Origin: Cyanobacteria bacterium REEB67
Lineage (GTDB): Bacteria; Cyanobacteriota; Vampirovibrionia; Obscuribacterales; Obscuribacteraceae
Assembly (NCBI GenBank): GCA_018971775.1
Contig: JAGXAB010000016.1
Location: 1 to 64,000 of the forward strand
Length of the DNA: 64,000 nt
Direction: 5' to 3'
In this document: positions 8,383 to 16,139 of the stretch, piece by piece
Layout: every line of letters starts with the position of its first letter
Numbering within the stretch: position 1 is the first letter of the stretch
Program-made: the position numbers and the translations under genes
The notes under the pieces: model-generated
What the model was told of the DNA's origin: nothing
What the model saw: only the letters and a program-made list of their open reading frames with translations
Databases searched by the model: none

Positions 8383-10328
8383 AACTTTCACTCACCACAA
8401 AAACTACCGTGATCATCACTCTGGTTGCTTTTGTGTTGATTTACATCGGCGGCAGTATTCTCAACCTTTCCGTCGAGCGTCTGGAAAACAGCTATCTTGC
8501 CTCCAAACAATTTCAGCTGGTCGAATTGCTCGACTCGGTCGTCCTCGATCTAAATAGAGCCGAGGACAAAGAGCACGAGTATGTTCTAACCGGAGACCCT
8601 GCTTGTTATCAGGGCTATAACAAAGCGATAGGTCGCATTGACGGCAGTCTGGCTAAGTTGCGGGAGTTGCTTTCCGATAACAAAAGCTATGTCATGCTAC
8701 TCGATGAGTTGACCGAGTCAATAAGCTTCCGTCGCAGTTGCGCTGTCGAAGTAATGAAACAGCGTCAGTCGAGCGGCATGGAGGCAGCACTGCAGCGCTC
8801 GAAGACCTTTGACGAGACGCGCTTGACTAGCCACGTCGAGTGGTTGGCGCGGGATGTTTCTCACACGATCAATGCCGCTTTGACCAATAGATTCAGTAAG
8901 CTCAATAAAGATTCGATTACCAGTATGGCCGGTATATCGACGATTTTGATCACGGCCTTGCTGGTCCTGGTACTGTGCATATTTTTCGTAAATCGTTATG
9001 TGCAGGAGCGCACCTATGCCGAAAAGACTCTACGCGAGGCTCAGCAGGCGCTCTTAGAACGAGAAGCGCGCATGCGTGCCGTCGTCGATACTGCTCCCGA
9101 TGGCATCGTCACAATCCGCTCCAGCGGCATAGTAGAATCTGCCAACGCTGTTTTTGGTCAAATGATGGGCTGCGATTTGACCAATATCATCGAGCGCGAT
9201 ATCAAGGTGTTTATCCCCGGCTTCCTTGGCGAGGGCTCGTCCGCTTTGAACGATCGTCGCCACGGTCAGGGCGAGACCCGGCCAGTTGGCGCCGTGCGTG
9301 AGCTGATGGCGGTGCGTGACAATGGCGACAAATTTCCGGTGGAAGTATCCGTGAGTGTGGTCAATCTCGGCAAATATGATGTCTATACCGGTATCGTCCG
9401 CGATATCACCGAGCGCAAAGAAGTGGAAGATCGGGTCAAAGATTTTTACTCGATGGTATCGCATGAGCTGCGTACACCGCTGGCATCAATTCGCACCGCT
9501 CTCGGTATCATGGAAAACCTCGCTCCCGATGAGACATTGACCAAGACCAGGCCTGTCGTGCGCATCGCCGCCACAGAGGCGGATCGATTGATGCGTTTGA
9601 TCAATGACATTTTGGACATGCGCAAAGTAGAATCTGGCAAGCTGGACCTCTTGATGGATGTTCTCGACGCCGGCACCATTGTCCGTCGGGCCGTCGATGG
9701 CGTCAAAGGTTTGGCCCAAGAACAACACCTGATCATCGAGACGAAGGTTGAGCCCAACCTGGAGCTATATTGCGATGAAGACAGGACCCTGCAGGTATTG
9801 ACCAATTTTCTGGCCAATGCGATCAAATTTTCACCCAGTGGCGGCACCATCCTTGTCGAGTGCAAAGGCATCGGTAATCGTTGCCGCTTCGCCGTCACCG
9901 ATCATGGGCCGGGGGTGCCCAAGGCGCAGGTGCATAAGCTCTTCGGTCGTTTCGAGCAGTTGCGTTCCACCGACGGCAAACAGCGTCCTGGCTCCGGCCT
10001 GGGCCTGGCTATCGCCAAGGCGATAGTCGAGCAGCATGGCGGTCAGATTGGTGTCGAACAGCCGGACGATGGCGGATCGACTTTCTGGTTTTCATTGCCG
10101 CTGGCGCTTGACGAGGATGAAGATTCTGATCAGGATTTTGAAATTGATAGTGAGCATCTGGTTGCGCCAGTTGTCGGCGAATCCTCGACGATTGCTGCCA
10201 AAACCGTTGCCAGCTCGGCTGTCTTACCGGCGGTTGACGCCGCCGCCAAGTCGACTGTGTCTGCCACTGCTCTCTCGGCCGTCGCTAAAGGCAAAAGCAA
10301 AAAGACTAAGCGCGGCAAGCGCGGCTAA
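8379..10328 (+). CDS. CHASE3-like PAS sensor histidine kinase
   Basis: 649 residues. Two TM helices (about 9-28 and 184-207) bracket a roughly 155-residue helical sensor resembling CHASE3 (LDLNRAEDKEHEYVLTGDP). A linker coiled coil (EKTLREAQQALLEREARMRA) leads to a PAS domain (about 228-345, ending GIVRDITERKEVEDR), HisKA with VSHELRTPLASI (phospho-acceptor His362) and HATPase_c with FLANAIKFSP, DHGPGV and [18 protein letters not shown]. After the kinase core an acidic stretch (LDEDEDSDQDFE) is followed by an Ala/Ser-rich tail ending in basic KGKSKKTKRGKRG, which is not part of the usual family and might contact DNA, membrane or polyphosphate (speculation). Translationally coupled to the regulator at 7702. 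Confidence 0.94.
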   Translation: MKLSLTTKTTVIITLVAFVLIYIGGSILNLSVERLENSYLASKQFQLVELLDSVVLDLNRAEDKEHEYVLTGDPACYQGYNKAIGRIDGSLAKLRELLSDNKSYVMLLDELTESISFRRSCAVEVMKQRQSSGMEAALQRSKTFDETRLTSHVEWLARDVSHTINAALTNRFSKLNKDSITSMAGISTILITALLVLVLCIFFVNRYVQERTYAEKTLREAQQALLEREARMRAVVDTAPDGIVTIRSSGIVESANAVFGQMMGCDLTNIIERDIKVFIPGFLGEGSSALNDRRHGQGETRPVGAVRELMAVRDNGDKFPVEVSVSVVNLGKYDVYTGIVRDITERKEVEDRVKDFYSMVSHELRTPLASIRTALGIMENLAPDETLTKTRPVVRIAATEADRLMRLINDILDMRKVESGKLDLLMDVLDAGTIVRRAVDGVKGLAQEQHLIIETKVEPNLELYCDEDRTLQVLTNFLANAIKFSPSGGTILVECKGIGNRCRFAVTDHGPGVPKAQVHKLFGRFEQLRSTDGKQRPGSGLGLAIAKAIVEQHGGQIGVEQPDDGGSTFWFSLPLALDEDEDSDQDFEIDSEHLVAPVVGESSTIAAKTVASSAVLPAVDAAAKSTVSATALSAVAKGKSKKTKRGKRG

Positions 10329-10354
10329 ATCATCGGTAAAAAAGGAGTCGATCC

Positions 10355-10692
10355 TTGGGAGACGCGCTTGGTTATCTCGCCATCAAGGGCAAATCGAAAG
10401 ACGAGGTCTGGTCAAATTTGCGCCTGACCAGAGCGCCTGAGCATGACATCGATGGTCTGAGTAGTGCCGCGCCGAACATCTGCATGTAAGCGGCAATCCG
10501 CCGCCGCTTTTTATGCATATCAAGTCGCGCCTAATCAAAGAGCGGAACGAAACGCCGGAAGAAGAGCGCCACGATTTCTACTTTTCCATTGCGGTCGATT
10601 TTTTCGAGCCCATGACCGGTTTTTCCTATTGCACAATCAGTAATCTGGCGGCTCCCAGTGATTATGAGTTTTTGTGCAAGGCGAAAGGTTGA
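10355..10692 (+). pseudogene. Internally deleted remnant of a small conserved protein
   Basis: A TTG at 10355 with AAAGGAG 7 nt upstream opens a 44-codon frame (begins GDALGYLAIKGKSKDEVWSN) that stops at TAA 10487-10489. A second frame, open from 10465 to TGA 10690-10692, reads AEHLHVSGNPPPLFMHIKSR and later FYFSIAVDFFEPMTGFSY. Both halves recall one small protein family I remember from proteobacteria, in which a GWLAVKGKSP-like start and an HLEVSG-PP / LTGF end are separated by about 60-70 residues. The middle appears deleted and the frame shifted around 10455-10470. The hairpin AAGCGGC/GCCGCTT at 10488-10509 followed by TTTA resembles a terminator but lies in the second half's coding frame. 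A 59-codon ATG frame at 10513 could still be translated. Confidence 0.5.
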
Positions 10693-10704
10693 CGTCTTGA
10701 AAAT

Positions 10705-11175
10705 TTAGAGCGGTGATAGCAGTGGTTTGCTCAGCTCGGTGCGCCAGTCTTCCGGATTGTCGCTGGCTCCTGGGCCGACCAGATAACATTCGTAGACGTC
10801 GCCGCTTGTTTTGTAGCCATTTTCTTTGATCCAGCCCATGAATGTTTGCCAGGCTTCAGCGAGGCCTTCGTAGGGGCCCTGGTAGATTGTTGTTACGACC
10901 TTCGATGCTGGTCTCGTCCAGGCCTGCACCCGGCCAATCGCTGAGACCGGGGCCGAAACCGGAATGCAGATGTCGAAATTGAAAGTTTCGGCCGTGATTT
11001 TGTGGTGATGCGCAAACCAGGGGCCGGTTGGGCCGATACCTTGCTCCTTCGCTGCCGCCATAGCCTCGCCAATGCCAGGGCCCATCACATTTTGTATAGT
11101 GGCCCGCGATGTTTCGATATGGATAATGGCGGCCTGCTGTTCAGGCATGTCGGCGATTCTAGGTGATTCGATCAT
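10705..11175 (-). CDS. GyrI-like / AraC effector-binding-domain protein
   Basis: 156 residues. The whole protein matches a stand-alone effector-binding (GyrI-like) domain: an N-terminal strand (QQAAIIHIETSRATIQNVMG), the central duplicated alpha/beta unit with FNFDICIPV, the loop VVTTIYQGPYEGLAEAWQTF and the C-terminal YECYLVGPGASDNPEDWRTE with the conserved acidic binding-site residue. Such domains bind small hydrophobic or cationic molecules. The start overlaps the stop of the SRPBCC gene upstream (ATGA at 11172-11175), so this is the last gene of the ArsR-SRPBCC-GyrI operon, a common bacterial arrangement whose ligand is usually unknown. Confidence 0.88.
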   Translation of the reverse strand: MIESPRIADMPEQQAAIIHIETSRATIQNVMGPGIGEAMAAAKEQGIGPTGPWFAHHHKITAETFNFDICIPVSAPVSAIGRVQAWTRPASKVVTTIYQGPYEGLAEAWQTFMGWIKENGYKTSGDVYECYLVGPGASDNPEDWRTELSKPLLSPL

Positions 11176-11684
11176 TTTGATTCTCCAGGGTTTTCTCGGG
11201 CGATGAGCGGCAACAGTGCCTCGAGTCGGCTGTAACCGGCGGCCATGCCCTGCTCCATGCCTGAGCGGCGCGCCTGGTCTCTGGCTTCATTCGATTCGTA
11301 AAGGATGGTGATGGTGGCTCTGGTGGTACCATTTAAATCCCTAAATTCTGTCGTATTGATTGCCTGGCCGGGATACCATGGCGTATCAAATTTTTCGCTA
11401 ACTACGAGGCGCTCGTTGATCACTATTTCTTGAAATATGCCGCCGATACCCATCTCAGAGCCGTCCTCTTCGAAGCGCCAGACGTATCGATAGGCGCCGC
11501 CTACGCGCAGGTCGATTTCGCATAAAGGCATCGTCCACCCGGGTGGGCCGAGCAGCCAGCGCCTGACCAGGTCTGGCCTGGTGAACGCTGCAAAGACGAG
11601 TGCCTTGTCTGCGTCAAAGTCTCGCGTGATAAGGATTTCGCGATCGCTGGGCGTCGTTACTTTGAAGCTATCGGGGAAAAACAT
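11172..11684 (-). CDS. SRPBCC / AHSA1-domain protein
   Basis: 170 residues. Signature of the AHSA1 (activator of Hsp90 ATPase homologue 1-like) SRPBCC family: ILITRDFDADKALVFAAFTR, LVRRWLLGPPGWTMPLCEID, LRVGGAYRYVWR and a C-terminal helix ending SRLEALLPLIA. The helix-grip fold binds hydrophobic ligands. Start ATG 11684 has GAGAGG 5 nt upstream. It lies 9 bp after the ArsR-type regulator and overlaps the GyrI-like gene by 4 bp. ArsR-AHSA1 pairs of this kind are very common; the regulator usually controls the operon. Confidence 0.92.
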   Translation of the reverse strand: MFFPDSFKVTTPSDREILITRDFDADKALVFAAFTRPDLVRRWLLGPPGWTMPLCEIDLRVGGAYRYVWRFEEDGSEMGIGGIFQEIVINERLVVSEKFDTPWYPGQAINTTEFRDLNGTTRATITILYESNEARDQARRSGMEQGMAAGYSRLEALLPLIARENPGESK

Positions 11685-11693
11685 GAGACCCTC

Positions 11694-12092
11694 TCATTGC
11701 TTGTTTTCGCGGTCTTTTTTTTGATTGGTTGGCTCGACCTTCGGTTGGGCTTTCAGGTCGTTCAGTAGATCGTCAAGGCGGGCAAAAGATGTGGCCCAGA
11801 ATTGTCGATAATTTTCGAGCCATTCGGTCGCTTCGGCCAGACGCTTCGCCTCCAGTCGGCGCGGCCGTCTTTGCGCGTCGCTTGCCGTGGAAATCAAGCC
11901 TGCCTGTTCGAGGACTTTTAGATGACGAGAAATCGCCGGTTGTGACATGGCAAAGGGTTCGGCAAGTTCGTTGACCGAAACTTCACCAAGGGCCAGGCGC
12001 GCCAGGATGGCCCGTCTTGTTGGATTGGCCAGGGCGGCGAAAGTCAGATCGAGACGTTCCGACACTGCCTGTTCATAACTTGCGTGTTCCAT
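11694..12092 (-). CDS. ArsR-family winged-helix transcriptional repressor
   Basis: 132 residues from ATG 12092. The frame stays open to 12278, but the longer form would run into the divergent gene, and the family begins a few residues before the helix LDLTFAALANPTRRAILARL. Helix-turn-helix: VNELAEPFAMSQPAISRHLK, then LEQAGLIS and the basic wing QRRPRRLEAKRL. No metal-binding ELCVCDL motif is present, so this is the non-metal ArsR subgroup that accompanies SRPBCC proteins. A palindrome overlaps its own start codon, which suggests autorepression of the three-gene operon. The C-terminal tail is charged and probably disordered. Confidence 0.93.
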   Translation of the reverse strand: MEHASYEQAVSERLDLTFAALANPTRRAILARLALGEVSVNELAEPFAMSQPAISRHLKVLEQAGLISTASDAQRRPRRLEAKRLAEATEWLENYRQFWATSFARLDDLLNDLKAQPKVEPTNQKKDRENKQ

Positions 12093-12106
12093 AACGACTA
12101 TGTTAT
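12091..12106. promoter_or_regulatory. Probable ArsR operator overlapping the regulator's start codon
   Basis: ATAAC-GACTAT-GTTAT is a perfect inverted repeat (5-bp arms, 6-bp centre), AT-rich, and covers the ATG of the ArsR gene. Palindromes of this form over or just before the start are typical of ArsR regulators paired with SRPBCC genes. It could also influence the divergent gene at 12214. Confidence 0.55.
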
Positions 12107-12213
12107 ATACATCGACTGGTTTTGTCAACGTCTCTTTTTGGTCGGCTGTCGCACTGTAGAAGTGCGCTACGATATTTCCTTGATTTGCGATATCGCAGTG
12201 AGGGCACTGATAG

Positions 12214-13359
12214 ATGGTTTTTAAACCGATTGTGATGGCTCCAATGGTTGTTCCGGCCCTGCTCGCAGGCGCCGTCATCAGCGTTTGGCCTGCTAACGCT
12301 CAACATAGCGAGCAAATCGCCGCTACCTATTTATCGAATGTACCGATGGCCGCCTATCGATTGACAGGCACAACGCTTACCATCAACTATCCTCGAAATT
12401 GGAAGGTGGATGAGAAGCCGGATAAAGACACGCTGGTGAAATTTTCAGGAACGATTTCAGAGGGTCTCTTTGGTGCTGTGACAGTCGCTGTTTCTCCGCA
12501 AAATCAGCTCAGTCTGGCGACATTTTGCAAGGTCCTCGAAGAAGCGCATTTGAGCAAACTGCCTGGCTATCGTAAGCTTGCTGAAGCTAATATCAACTTC
12601 GGTGCCGATCGCAAAATGGTTGGTCTCAGTCGCGTCATTTCTCTCGATATGGGCGGCACCAGGATAACGCAAAGATGGATTGTTTTTCCTCTCGGTAGCG
12701 ATTTTGGCTGCATGACTTTCATCTCTCCCAGCGAGCAGTATGAAAAAATCGCTCCATTATTTAACGACATGCTCCTGCGGCTGGCTTCCGGTTCTGCCAG
12801 TTCTAAAACTGCGGTGCGGGCTGCGACAGCGTCTAGCTCTCCGGTGCGCACCACGAGCGGTGCTGAGGTCGGGCGCAGTGGTGACAATCCTCAATACGTA
12901 AATATTAAAGCGAACGGCACACCGCTTGCCTTCAGCTATCCGCAGGACTGGCAGGTCGAAGAGGCCGGTGAAAGCAATCATCTGCTCAAAATAATCAAGA
13001 AAGGCGCGCCTGCTAATGCATCCGAGCTTTCGCTCTATTGTTCGGATATGCCGCCGAATACAAGCGTTGAGCAATTGCTGAACGGCCTGGAAGAAAAAAT
13101 CTACAATGGTAAGAAGAATTATCGACTTGTGTCACGTCAGGCCTTAGCCTTTGGCTCGGGAGCAGGTGTCGAAGGAGTAGAGCAAGAGATATCCTTCGAG
13201 CACAACGGTGTGCCCTTAGCTCAGCGTATGGTCAGCTTTGTCGTCAAGGACAAATTTTATTTGCTGACATTGATCAGCTCCAGGGCAAGTGACGTCAACG
13301 GCGTAAACAGCCGCATATTGTTCAATCACATCAAAGCCAGCCTTTCTGTCAGCGATTAG
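12214..13359 (+). CDS. Secreted protein with two tandem PsbP/Mog1-like domains
   Basis: 381 residues. Signal peptide with hydrophobic core VPALLAGAVISVWPA and likely cleavage after ANA. Two copies of one domain follow: first about 50-195 (LTINYPRNWKVDEKPDKDTL onward), second about 232-378 (LAFSYPQDWQVEEAGESNHL onward), joined by a Ser/Ala-rich linker. The Y-P-x-x-W-x-V-E start of each copy and the later VGLSRVISLDMGGTRITQRW / VEGVEQEISFEHNGVPLAQR strand pairs are like the PsbP/Mog1 fold, found in cyanobacteria and in many bacterial lipoproteins. The biochemical role is unknown. Start ATG 12214 has TGAGGG about 9 nt upstream. Transcribed divergently from the arsR operon. Confidence 0.7.
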   Translation: MVFKPIVMAPMVVPALLAGAVISVWPANAQHSEQIAATYLSNVPMAAYRLTGTTLTINYPRNWKVDEKPDKDTLVKFSGTISEGLFGAVTVAVSPQNQLSLATFCKVLEEAHLSKLPGYRKLAEANINFGADRKMVGLSRVISLDMGGTRITQRWIVFPLGSDFGCMTFISPSEQYEKIAPLFNDMLLRLASGSASSKTAVRAATASSSPVRTTSGAEVGRSGDNPQYVNIKANGTPLAFSYPQDWQVEEAGESNHLLKIIKKGAPANASELSLYCSDMPPNTSVEQLLNGLEEKIYNGKKNYRLVSRQALAFGSGAGVEGVEQEISFEHNGVPLAQRMVSFVVKDKFYLLTLISSRASDVNGVNSRILFNHIKASLSVSD

Positions 13360-13409
13360 ATGTTGTTGTTGTCTCAATTATTTGAATCGATTTCTAAGAG
13401 GACTCACTC

Positions 13410-13862
13410 ATGCACGCATACGCTAAAAAGATAATCCCGGCGGTTCTGTTTCTGCTTTCACTCACTTTTTCTCTCAGTCGGGCTGAGACTGCCACTCCGG
13501 CCAAGCGTGAGATCCTGGTCGAGTCGGATCATTCCTGGAATGGCTCGAAATATTCGAGCTATCCAGCCGGCGCGCCCCAGCTTACTGTTTTGAAGCTGAC
13601 AATCGCACCGCATTCGAAATTACCCTGGCATACGCATCCGGCCCCGAATTCGTGCTATCTCCTCTCCGGGGAATTGACGGTGCATGATCGAGAAAGCGGC
13701 AAATCGGTCACCTATCATCAGGGAGAAGCCTTCGCCGAGTCGGTCGATCGAGTGCACCGCGGTGAGACCGGCGACGAGCCTGCCGTATTGATCGTCACCT
13801 ATGCCGGGGTGGTCGGTCAACCGACTTCGATACCTGTCAAAGGCGAAGCTTCCGAGTATTGA
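13410..13862 (+). CDS. Secreted cupin-domain protein
   Basis: 150 residues. Signal peptide with core AVLFLLSLTFSLS and probable cleavage at SRA/ET. One cupin barrel: LPWHTHPAPNSCYLLSGELT supplies two His and a Glu of the first cupin motif, and FAESVDRVHRGET supplies the late His of the second motif, so a metal site is intact. Secreted single-domain cupins of this type bind a divalent metal and act as small oxygenases, isomerases or sensors; the substrate cannot be named. Start ATG 13410 is preceded by AAGAGGAC. It follows the PsbP-like gene by 50 bp on the same strand and may be co-transcribed. Confidence 0.88.
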   Translation: MHAYAKKIIPAVLFLLSLTFSLSRAETATPAKREILVESDHSWNGSKYSSYPAGAPQLTVLKLTIAPHSKLPWHTHPAPNSCYLLSGELTVHDRESGKSVTYHQGEAFAESVDRVHRGETGDEPAVLIVTYAGVVGQPTSIPVKGEASEY

Positions 13863-13891
13863 GACTCGCGTCTTGTGGTATTGAAAAGCTG

Positions 13892-14527
13892 CTATTTTAA
13901 ATAAAAATATTCGTCCTTGCCACCGGGATATGCCTGCAGATGCAGGCTCATCTGCTCGCCTTCGTTCGATCCAAGGTTTGGTGAAAAACTATAGTGGGCT
14001 AGATTTGATGAGATCGCATCATATTGATTGTCGGGCACGATCACGACGCTGATCACGCCCTGCTTTAAATAGAGGTCGCTCAGCACTCTGACGATTACGT
14101 CCGTTGCCGCTTGCCGGCTTTCTGGTGCATCGGCGAAGGCTCCGGTCATGACGCATCCCACCTGATTGGCCTCTGGCCTGAGTGGTATACGGCGTCTGAG
14201 GCCGATTACATGACCTTTGTAGTACCAAAAATCCTCGTAGACAACAATGGTGCTGCCGGAGTTGCCTTCCGCCTTGCGCGTATATTTGCGCAGATACACC
14301 CTGACCCGGGTGAGGGGGTGCAGGCGTGAGCCCTTGTAATTGAGGTATGAAGGCATGTCTCGTACATCTAGATAGAGTGCCCAATCAAATTGACTGAGTA
14401 GATGTTCGTTGCTCAACTCTTGTTTGATCGCTGCCAGCCCTGGTCGCTGAGTCAGCAGCAGAAAGGCAGCAGCTATTACGAGTGCCGCAATCGCTTTTTT
14501 TAGTTCTTTGCGAGTCGCATTTTTCAT
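13892..14527 (-). CDS. Exported protein of unknown function next to TadE-like gene
   Basis: 211 residues. Basic N-terminus then hydrophobic AIAALVIAAAFLLLTQ, a signal peptide cleaved near GLAA or an uncleaved anchor. The mature part is alpha/beta without a motif I recognise (DWALYLDVRDMPSYLNYKGS, IVVYEDFWYYKGHVIGLRRR). It starts 4 bp after the stop of the TadE-like gene, so the two are one transcription unit and it is probably an envelope protein working with that pseudopilin-like product. Confidence 0.7.
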   Translation of the reverse strand: MKNATRKELKKAIAALVIAAAFLLLTQRPGLAAIKQELSNEHLLSQFDWALYLDVRDMPSYLNYKGSRLHPLTRVRVYLRKYTRKAEGNSGSTIVVYEDFWYYKGHVIGLRRRIPLRPEANQVGCVMTGAFADAPESRQAATDVIVRVLSDLYLKQGVISVVIVPDNQYDAISSNLAHYSFSPNLGSNEGEQMSLHLQAYPGGKDEYFYLK

Positions 14528-14531
14528 TTAC

Positions 14532-15131
14532 TCACTCGTTTAAAAAAAAGCTTTTCGTCACAGGGTTGCGTCCAAGATTTTCCCATTCGTGAGTGGCATT
14601 GAAGCTGACCGGTATCGGTTTGGTCAGACCGGGGATTGAATACCAGGAAATGGGAAAGAGGAAGGCCGGTGCCATTAGCGATTGGACATTGAGTTCGAGG
14701 CCGTAGGCGCAGGGTGCTTTCGCCCCGTCCGGTTGCCAGGCTGGCGGCATGCACTTCGGTTCATTTACAAGGATAAATTCAGGCGCATGTGGCTGGCGGA
14801 AAACTCGCGAGGCGCGAAGTCGGAGATTGATCGTCTCTACGGTTACACCGCCGAGTTTCTTCAGTCGTGTCGCAAGAGAAGGATCGGCCTCCATCGTTTT
14901 GAAAGACTGCGAAAAGTTCTCTTGCAGGGCTAGATTGCGCGAATATTCGTTGACTATTTCCTGGGCAAGCATCCAGCGTATGGGCAAAATGCCCAGGTCG
15001 AGCAAGGGTATGAGAATGAAAAAAGCAAGGATAAAAAGGGCCGGTCCAAACTCGGCTAACTGACTCCCCGTCTCGCCCCGCAAGGGACAAGGCCTGGAGC
15101 GATGCTTGCCTGTGCTAGAATCTATCAGCAT
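14532..15131 (-). CDS. TadE-like pseudopilin-family membrane protein
   Basis: 199 residues. The N-terminal segment GETGSQLAEFGPALFILAFF, followed by ILIPLLDLG, is the TadE/TadF type: a Glu at the start of a single hydrophobic helix preceded by Gly and polar residues. TadE-type minor pseudopilins belong to tight-adherence (Flp) pili. The periplasmic part is about 150 residues with a few Cys (PKCMPPA, KAPCAYG) that might form a disulfide. No TadA, TadB, TadC, RcpA or Flp gene is in the window, so this is a satellite cluster or a reused pseudopilin. Divergent from the TadG-like gene. Confidence 0.72.
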   Translation of the reverse strand: MLIDSSTGKHRSRPCPLRGETGSQLAEFGPALFILAFFILIPLLDLGILPIRWMLAQEIVNEYSRNLALQENFSQSFKTMEADPSLATRLKKLGGVTVETINLRLRASRVFRQPHAPEFILVNEPKCMPPAWQPDGAKAPCAYGLELNVQSLMAPAFLFPISWYSIPGLTKPIPVSFNATHEWENLGRNPVTKSFFLNE

Positions 15132-15158
15132 TGTTCAAGTATAGCTCACTGAAAAGAT

Positions 15159-15193
15159 GCGAGTAAAGACGCGAGAAAAACGCGAGTAAAGGC
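15159..15193. repeat. Three imperfect 11-12 bp direct repeats
   Basis: GCGAGTAAAGAC, GCGAGAAAAAC and GCGAGTAAAGGC follow one another head to tail in the 69-bp space between the divergent TadE-like and TadG-like genes. The last copy contains the AAAGG that serves as ribosome site for the GTG at 15201. They may be a tandem regulator-binding site or a slippage tract. Confidence 0.5.
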
Positions 15194-15200
15194 ACGATTG

Positions 15201-16133
15201 GTGAAAAAACGCCGTCCTCCTGGTAATATGCTTGTCCTGGTGTGCCTGACCATAGGCGTCATCATTGCTGTTATCATGCTTGGACTGACGTTCAATAGCT
15301 TCCTGTTCGGGCGTTCTCATGCCCAATTTGATGCTGACGGTATGGCCATGTCACTTGCGGCCGCAATAAATGCCGGCGATCGCGTCGGACAGATGAATGA
15401 ACTGCTCGAGTCTTCTCGTGAGCTTGTTTATGAATCACGAGCCAATGCAGATGATTGCTCTGGGCAGGGACTGCGAGCCTTTAAGGGTCTGTACTCTCAA
15501 CTGGCCGATGAGGCCAGGCAGGGGCAAGCTATGCTCGAGCAGGAGCGCCGTAATCAAATCCAGGTGATTTGCCAGGAAATTAGAAGCAATGTTCTGAAGG
15601 CCAATGCCTCCGGCAGCGCCTCTCGTCCTTTTGGCTTGCCCTGGCTGATTACCTCGGATCCACGTATTGAACAAGTCGATCTAGGTAGTATCAAAAATGT
15701 CGCCTCCAGTGTTTCCAGTCTCGACGGACTGGATGACCTGGCCCGCTCGGACCTTGATAATCACTTCGTCAATCCGCTCAGTAAGCTCTTCGACGGCAAT
15801 ATTGATGCCAGGCTGCCGACGGTTGACCGGGATCTCGATTTCAAATTTTGCAGCTTGCCTGCCTGTGTGCAAGGTACCGCTGCGCCTGCTCGCAATGTTT
15901 CTGCGCAAGCTTTTCTCGGTTCTGCCTGCATCATTGCCGGTGGCGCTCCCACGCATACGCTGCCAGATTTTGTACCAAGCGCAGTGCTTGTCACTTATAC
16001 ACTCGATACTCAGTTTGGCCGAGACAGTAAAAATCAGACCGCCCTCAGCCTTCTGTCGGCTGCCACTGCCCATGGTGCTACTGTCGGATCCGGGGGCGAG
16101 CTTGTCGACGACGATCCGTCCAGTCAGCGATGA
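15201..16133 (+). CDS. TadG-like (Flp pilus-associated) membrane protein
   Basis: 310 residues from GTG 15201 (AAAGG 8 nt upstream; an adjacent TTG at 15198 is possible). The N-terminus KKRRPPGNMLVLVCLTIGVI is like the putative TadG N-terminal domain: basic residues, G-N, then one long hydrophobic helix, followed by FDADGMAMSLAAAINAGDR, the D-A-x-A-x-A block typical of TadG-like proteins. The periplasmic remainder is mostly helical with Cys residues at about 95 and 120. It sits 6 bp before a TadE-like gene, giving a TadG-TadE pair opposite another TadE gene. Confidence 0.7.
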   Translation: MKKRRPPGNMLVLVCLTIGVIIAVIMLGLTFNSFLFGRSHAQFDADGMAMSLAAAINAGDRVGQMNELLESSRELVYESRANADDCSGQGLRAFKGLYSQLADEARQGQAMLEQERRNQIQVICQEIRSNVLKANASGSASRPFGLPWLITSDPRIEQVDLGSIKNVASSVSSLDGLDDLARSDLDNHFVNPLSKLFDGNIDARLPTVDRDLDFKFCSLPACVQGTAAPARNVSAQAFLGSACIIAGGAPTHTLPDFVPSAVLVTYTLDTQFGRDSKNQTALSLLSAATAHGATVGSGGELVDDDPSSQR

Positions 16134-16139
16134 CTCTTT

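Noticed and set aside
12093..12278. Upstream extension of the ArsR frame to 12278
   Set aside because: It overlaps the divergent PsbP-like gene and its promoter; the conserved protein begins at ATG 12092, under the palindrome.
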